A stretch of 64,000 nucleotides of DNA from Crocodylus rhombifer (lineage: Eukaryota > Chordata > Crocodylia > Crocodylidae), in contig JAVSML010024592.1 in NCBI GenBank assembly GCA_038503035.1, forward strand, positions 745,507 through 809,506. Direction: 5' to 3'. The notes beneath the pieces were generated by a model. It saw only the letters and a list, made by a program, of their open reading frames with translations, made no database searches and had not been told where the DNA came from. Of the stretch, positions 59,091 to 64,000 are shown piece by piece; position 1 is the stretch's first letter; the number at the start of each line of letters is the position of its first letter. A program made the translations under genes and the position numbers.

Positions 59091-62000
59091 ACTACAAAGA
59101 GGCCAATGGATAAGTGTCAAAGCGATGATGCCCTAAGGACCAGCTTGACTGGATGTGACATGGGCACTGATCATGATACTGTGGCTCACCTTTTCTTAAA
59201 GGTAGGGAATGATGCATAATTCCTTACCAGCGAGAGATCGTGTGATCTCTTATTCTTTAAGAGCAAAAGAGAACCACCCACCTGGAGGATAATTTGGTTC
59301 CCTTTCTTCTTATGGAAGATGCTATGTTATAGAATTCTTCCTTTCCCCGTCACTGGCATTCTATTGAGCTGGACAGATTTGCTCAGCCAGGAAGGCAAAC
59401 TCAACTCCTAGCAATGCCACTGATTTTATGAGGTTTGCAGAGGATGTCATTGCTCTGAGCAGGATCTCACAGAGACAACTACAAAAGTTGTTGGTATCTA
59501 GTCTCAGCATCTATCTGAAGCAAAGGTCCTGAAGTTATATTACTAAGGGGTCCTGTAATCTCCGAGATGCTTTGTCTTTGTGCTTGGGCAGAAATTGTTA
59601 CCTTATGTGACCTTTAGTTCTGTGGGATTTGCAGTCTGCCCAGGTATGCAGTGATATGACCTGATCCATCGTGCAGACATAAATAAGATGTGTGAAATAT
59701 GACATGTTTAGACATAGGATGCCCTGCTGATGAGCCTAGTGACTCTTCAGTATGATTTCTGGGGTGGCTTCCGGGGACCTGCACTGTGGTTTTTATTGGA
59801 CTAGTTTACATTTCAGGAATATGGATGTTACACTTCATTCATTAACGGATTACTGTATTTTAAATTAATTAATATGTTTCTTAAAGTATATACAATGGAA
59901 ATACAGTTTGTGGCACTTTGATGGATTCCCTCAACAGCAGGGTAAAACATTTATAGAAAACCGTTGTAAAATCTTACCAGTAAATTAATTGCATTGTGCA
60001 TGGCAAATGGTGGAATTTCATTTGGTGTTTTGTGGCACCTTTCAACTAAAGATGAATTTTCACTGACTTAATACTGAAGTACCTAGACATCCACTCCTGG
60101 GGACTATTCCTTATACTCCTTATATTGACGGTAAACCTAATCAACACCCACTAACTGGAGGTATTTCTGTTTGTCCACCCACACTCCAGCAATAGGAATG
60201 AAATCCTCTAGCCTCCAATATCAGTCTTGCATGCTTCATTTCTCTTATTTTGGAGAATAGCTTGCTCCTGGTTGAGCTTTTTTAAAGCACAGAAAAAAAA
60301 ACTTCTTTTCCTGACACCTCTTCTTTCTGGACCCTGCCTTCTGACTAGAGAGATCGTCTGGCACTCATTGCTTATGCCGCTACACCCTCTATTTAAAGAA
60401 AGATTCCCCCAGTGCCACTCTGCTACAGCCCTTCTCACAGCTTTGTCATCTTCTGACATATTTCTGTCCTATTGCCTACTCTGAGTTGCTCTGAGGAAGC
60501 TGGAGGCTCTTATCCAGCCCCAAGCTGTGTAAGGTAGAAATCTATAAGCAAGGTTTTGTGGCTTGAGGATGGATTTGACTGTATTTATATTACAGGTGAT
60601 TTGAGGAAAGCAGGAAGTGAATCTGTAGGGATTGGCTCTTCTTTGTTTGTGTAGACCCTGAATTTAATGTGTGATATTGTTCTCTACATAAAACAGTCTC
60701 ATTTTTTAAACTTTTCATTTACTGCAGCTTTTTTGAGGTGGACTTAAGTACCCTCCAGGTTTACATTGTGAGCTCCTTGGAGCAGGGATTAGGCTTTCTC
60801 TATTTGGAAAGCTGCTAATACACTCTGGGCACTATTAGCCATATATAGATACAGAATTGTGAACAGACACAACAGCACTGAGTTAGAGCATAGGAACTGG
60901 AAAGTGAAAACGACTAATGATTAAAGGCTGAAAGACTGCAGCTTAGTTATTTCACAGAGGACATACATTTGTAAATGAGGATTTTTTAAAAACCTCAACT
61001 CTTTTAGTAAGAGTAGGGTACTGTGTTGTCTGTCTTTTTAAACAGTGGTGGTCGTTTTTTAAACGTAATCATGTACATCTAATTTTGTAGTGGGGAATGC
61101 ATTTTAAGTCTTTGATTTTGCTACCGGAGCGGAGTGGGAAGAGGCTGCTATCTTGTCAGGCGACATGCCTGAGGGCATGGATTCTTTTTTTCTGTTGGAT
61201 CAAAATCTGTGAACAGTTGCCCTAATGCTATGGTTCGATAAGTAATTTGACCTATGCATTGTTTACGTGTTGTGGGTGTACTTGTGTGGGGGGCTTGGAA
61301 TGGAAAAGGCAGATAAGAGTTCTCTTAATGGAGAAACATGATGATTATTGCCTTCATACTCTCCTTGTACTCTGCTGGTTATCTTGCTATGCATCAGTTC
61401 TGACGGGCTGAGCCTCTTTTTATAGCTGGCATGTTATTGGGAGTAATGTGGGGCTGAAACCTCTGTCTAAGTTTTTGGAACAACAGAAAATGTTATATCT
61501 GATTAAACCAGGTGCTCAAAGGCTATCCCAAACTTTAAGCAGCAGCATACAGTATACACGTTTAACCAGCTCTAATGGGCTGGAAGAGCATTGTGCGATA
61601 CTGCATTTTGGGTTACACCAAGCTGACTCAGATGGAAGGTATTTTTAGAACTGTTGTTCAGCTGACAATGCACTTTATGGTTACGCAGGAACATAATCCC
61701 CTTCCCTACCAGTTGGTGTGGCAATGCTTCCACCTGGTGGCAAATCTAATAAAGAGATCAAGGGGAACTCATGTTTTAAATTTAGCAAAACTCTGGAAGA
61801 GAAAATAAGGATTATCAGAAGATAGATGCACTTTATGCAAGAAGCTAAAACCTCTTTGAGCTCTCAGGTTGTTTTGTTTTTTTTGTATTCTGTACAACAC
61901 AAAGGTAGAAGCGCCATCATATACAGTAACTACAAAGCAACATACAACATGGGCTGCATATATGTATATACTCTTAACAGCAAGATGCACAATCCCGCAG

Positions 62001-62175
62001 CAGGACCATGTACTAATAAGCAGCCATGCAACAGTTCTACACCAAGAGAAAAGAAATGTGGATAATAATTCTTGGATAGCTTGGGAGAGAAATATAGTGC
62101 ATCCACAGTAAGACTTCTCTCTCTTATTAACATTGTTAAGTTTAATTAGGGCAAAGAATAGGGTTCCTTATTGTT
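59091..62175. other. Intergenic sequence without recognised gene
   Basis: The only element suspected is an ancient SINE tail near 60765-60850 (ttgtgagctccttggagcag). Nothing in this part reads as an exon of a gene I know from the human neighbourhood, such as CD160 or RNF115. Confidence 0.4.
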
Positions 62176-62179
62176 ATAG

Positions 62180-62330
62180 GGCTCCTCCAGATGTGCAGGT
62201 AAAGGTGTGATGGGATCTGATGCACGATCCACATGATTGTGCTTCCTGCTGTGCTATATGTGCATGGCAAGAGGCATGATTCTGCATCAGATCCTATCAT
62301 GCCTTATTGCTGGTATAGGGGGAACCTGGG
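62180..62330. repeat. Short fold-back element
   Basis: Arms tgatgggatctgatgca at 62208-62224 and tgcatcagatcctatca at 62283-62299 are inverse with one mismatch, and weaker pairing extends outward. Confidence 0.5.
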
Positions 62331-64000
62331 ATCACAATACTGGACTATTCCTGCACTGGCAAATAGCATGCTCCTGAGACTGGGAGCTCCCTCAGCTGAT
62401 TGGGGTCCCAGCTGTGAGGCCACACCATATGCTCCCATGGCGGGGCCATGCACCCCTGCAACTGGAAGCCCAGTCAGCTGATCCAGGCTTCCAGCTTCAG
62501 AGTTGTACCTGGCTGCATGTTCAATTAATAGCATCATAGGAACCAGCCACCAAGTTATTACAGAGTTTTTGTGGAATATCTTCTACAAAAGACTAATAAC
62601 ATAGTCTTATTTTGTGACAGTTAATTGCTTTAATGTGTGGCAGGATTACAATTTAAGTTTTGATTGTATGGTTAATTGTGCCTTAAGTGTAACGTGTGTC
62701 ATGGGCCAGAGGGTTTCGTATGGAAGAGACAGACACGAAGTTAGGACTGAAGGCACTCACTCCCCTTTGCTTCCATTGTCCCGCTGGAATAGGAGAATTT
62801 AAAAAATCTCACAAACTTTTGGCAAAGTCCGAAAATGCAAAGTTAAGGTGACACTTTCCACTCAGTACAGTGACACAACCAGAACACTGCCCCGAGGAGG
62901 TTCTCAGAAAACACACGCTGTACTTTTCCCTTTCCCCAGCCTCTGCCGGCAAGCAATGAGTACTGCCCAGACCAATTGTGCTGCATAGAGTATTGCAATG
63001 GTTCAGACAGCTCTAGCTGTGGCAACTGTTAATCAGAATTGTGCTATGCACAGAAAAGAGGACAGGTTTGAGCATGATCAGATAAGTGATTCTTGTAGTT
63101 CCAGTACCCAGAACGGTAGTAAGACCATTGGCTATGGCTGATTAAAAGTTTCAGCTAAGACTGTTTCAGTGGATAATCTGAGGTGTGATTAAATGAAATT
63201 TTATTGTGAATGATAGAAGGTTTTTATTTATTTATATTTATTACCCAGACCCCAGAAGATTCTGTTTTTTTGGCCAAAAAGTTGAAAATTTCAGTGAAAA
63301 CAAATATGTTTCTGATAAAGAAGTTCTGTTGGCCAAGGTCACTTACGCTAACATTTTATTTCTGCTAGAGGATTTCTAGCTAGAGATGGCTGAGATTCAC
63401 AAATACTGTCAGGAGGACGCCTTTTGGAATCAGGTGGACTCTATCCTTTAAAGTGTGTCTGGCCTAAAATGAGCTGTGTGAGTACAGTTAGTGGAGACAT
63501 ACCCAGACCAGCTTGTGTACTGGGGAGCAGTGGAGCTATGGCAGGATGGAGCTTAGTCTAAAGTAGTCATCCAAGCAAGCAATCCAGCGTGCACATCCTG
63601 CACTAAAACCAGGATGCAGTGGCTTCACTGCTGTTGGTAACTAGAATTGTTGGCAACAAGAATTAAAACTAGCTCAGGTATGTCTGCATGCGTGTCAGTC
63701 ACAGCTCCTGGCTATAGTGTGGTCACAGCTCAGTGACTCTAAAGGGTGTCTTGGAGCACCATGCAGTGTTTACTGTTAGGTGTGAAACCATGAATCACAA
63801 GGTAAACCTAGAGACTTCAAAGGGAATCCGTAGTATCAAAACCATTCTGAGCTGGTGTAGGCTTTGTGAGTAGGGACCTACTTAAATTGTGGTTAGGTGA
63901 TTTTCACAGAAACTGAAAAACGGTCATTTCCATGTCGTTTCCATGATCACTGTGAAAAATGGCATTTCCTGCAATTTTACATGGAATCTCCTAAAAAAAA
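62331..64000. other. Intergenic sequence without recognised gene
   Basis: AT-rich, with only short open frames. Nothing recognised to the end of the window. Confidence 0.4.

Noticed and set aside
1..64000. tRNA, rRNA or CRISPR features
   Set aside because: No tRNA-like A and B boxes with a cloverleaf, no rRNA core sequences and no regularly spaced short repeats were seen; this is vertebrate nuclear DNA.

Overview
The window looks like nuclear DNA of a sauropsid, most likely a crocodilian or turtle, with a crocodilian favoured. It has vertebrate split genes with GT-AG introns. The interspersed repeats are dominated by CR1 non-LTR retrotransposons, including very recent-looking copies with long open reverse-transcriptase frames. 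There are also ancient MIR-type SINE fragments, many fold-back DNA elements and no sign of mammalian L1 or Alu. The species call is an inference from repeat content.

Two real protein-coding genes are visible, both in the first 23 kb and arranged tail to tail. The last seven coding exons of GPR89 (Golgi pH regulator) lie on the + strand between 2202 and 9701; its N-terminal exons lie upstream of the window. A complete PDZK1 (NHERF3) coding region of eight exons lies on the - strand between 11496 and 23070. It is 519 codons plus stop, with four PDZ domains and a PDZ-ligand-like C-terminus. All splice sites are GT-AG and all exon phases agree. GPR89 and PDZK1 are also neighbours in mammals (human 1q21), so this is conserved synteny. 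Intron 7 of PDZK1 holds a decayed partial copy of exon 7.

From about 23.1 kb to the end (41 kb) I found no host coding exon. This part is a mosaic of repeats: nested CR1 copies (20.5-22.4 kb and 31.9-35.5 kb), a hAT-like insert inside one CR1 (32.1-33.7 kb), and GC-rich blocks (13.7-14.4, 29.0-30.4 and 32.4-33.7 kb). It also holds a 4.7-kb element with ~300-bp inverted ends carrying a broken nuclease-like gene (36.3-41.0 kb). Further along are a non-CR1 reverse-transcriptase fragment (44.5-45.6 kb), a solo LTR with a perfect 5-bp target duplication and an internal tandem duplication (45.8-47.0 kb), and a CR1 RT copy (52.2-53.8 kb). The last two are a Tx1-like LINE tail (56.5-57.2 kb) and a ~600-bp imperfect palindrome (57.7-58.3 kb).

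The most unusual items are the long-inverted-repeat element with its decayed gene, the abortive PDZK1 exon duplication, the solo LTR with its internally duplicated structure and the large palindrome. All boundaries of repeats were judged by eye; exon boundaries were read base by base.
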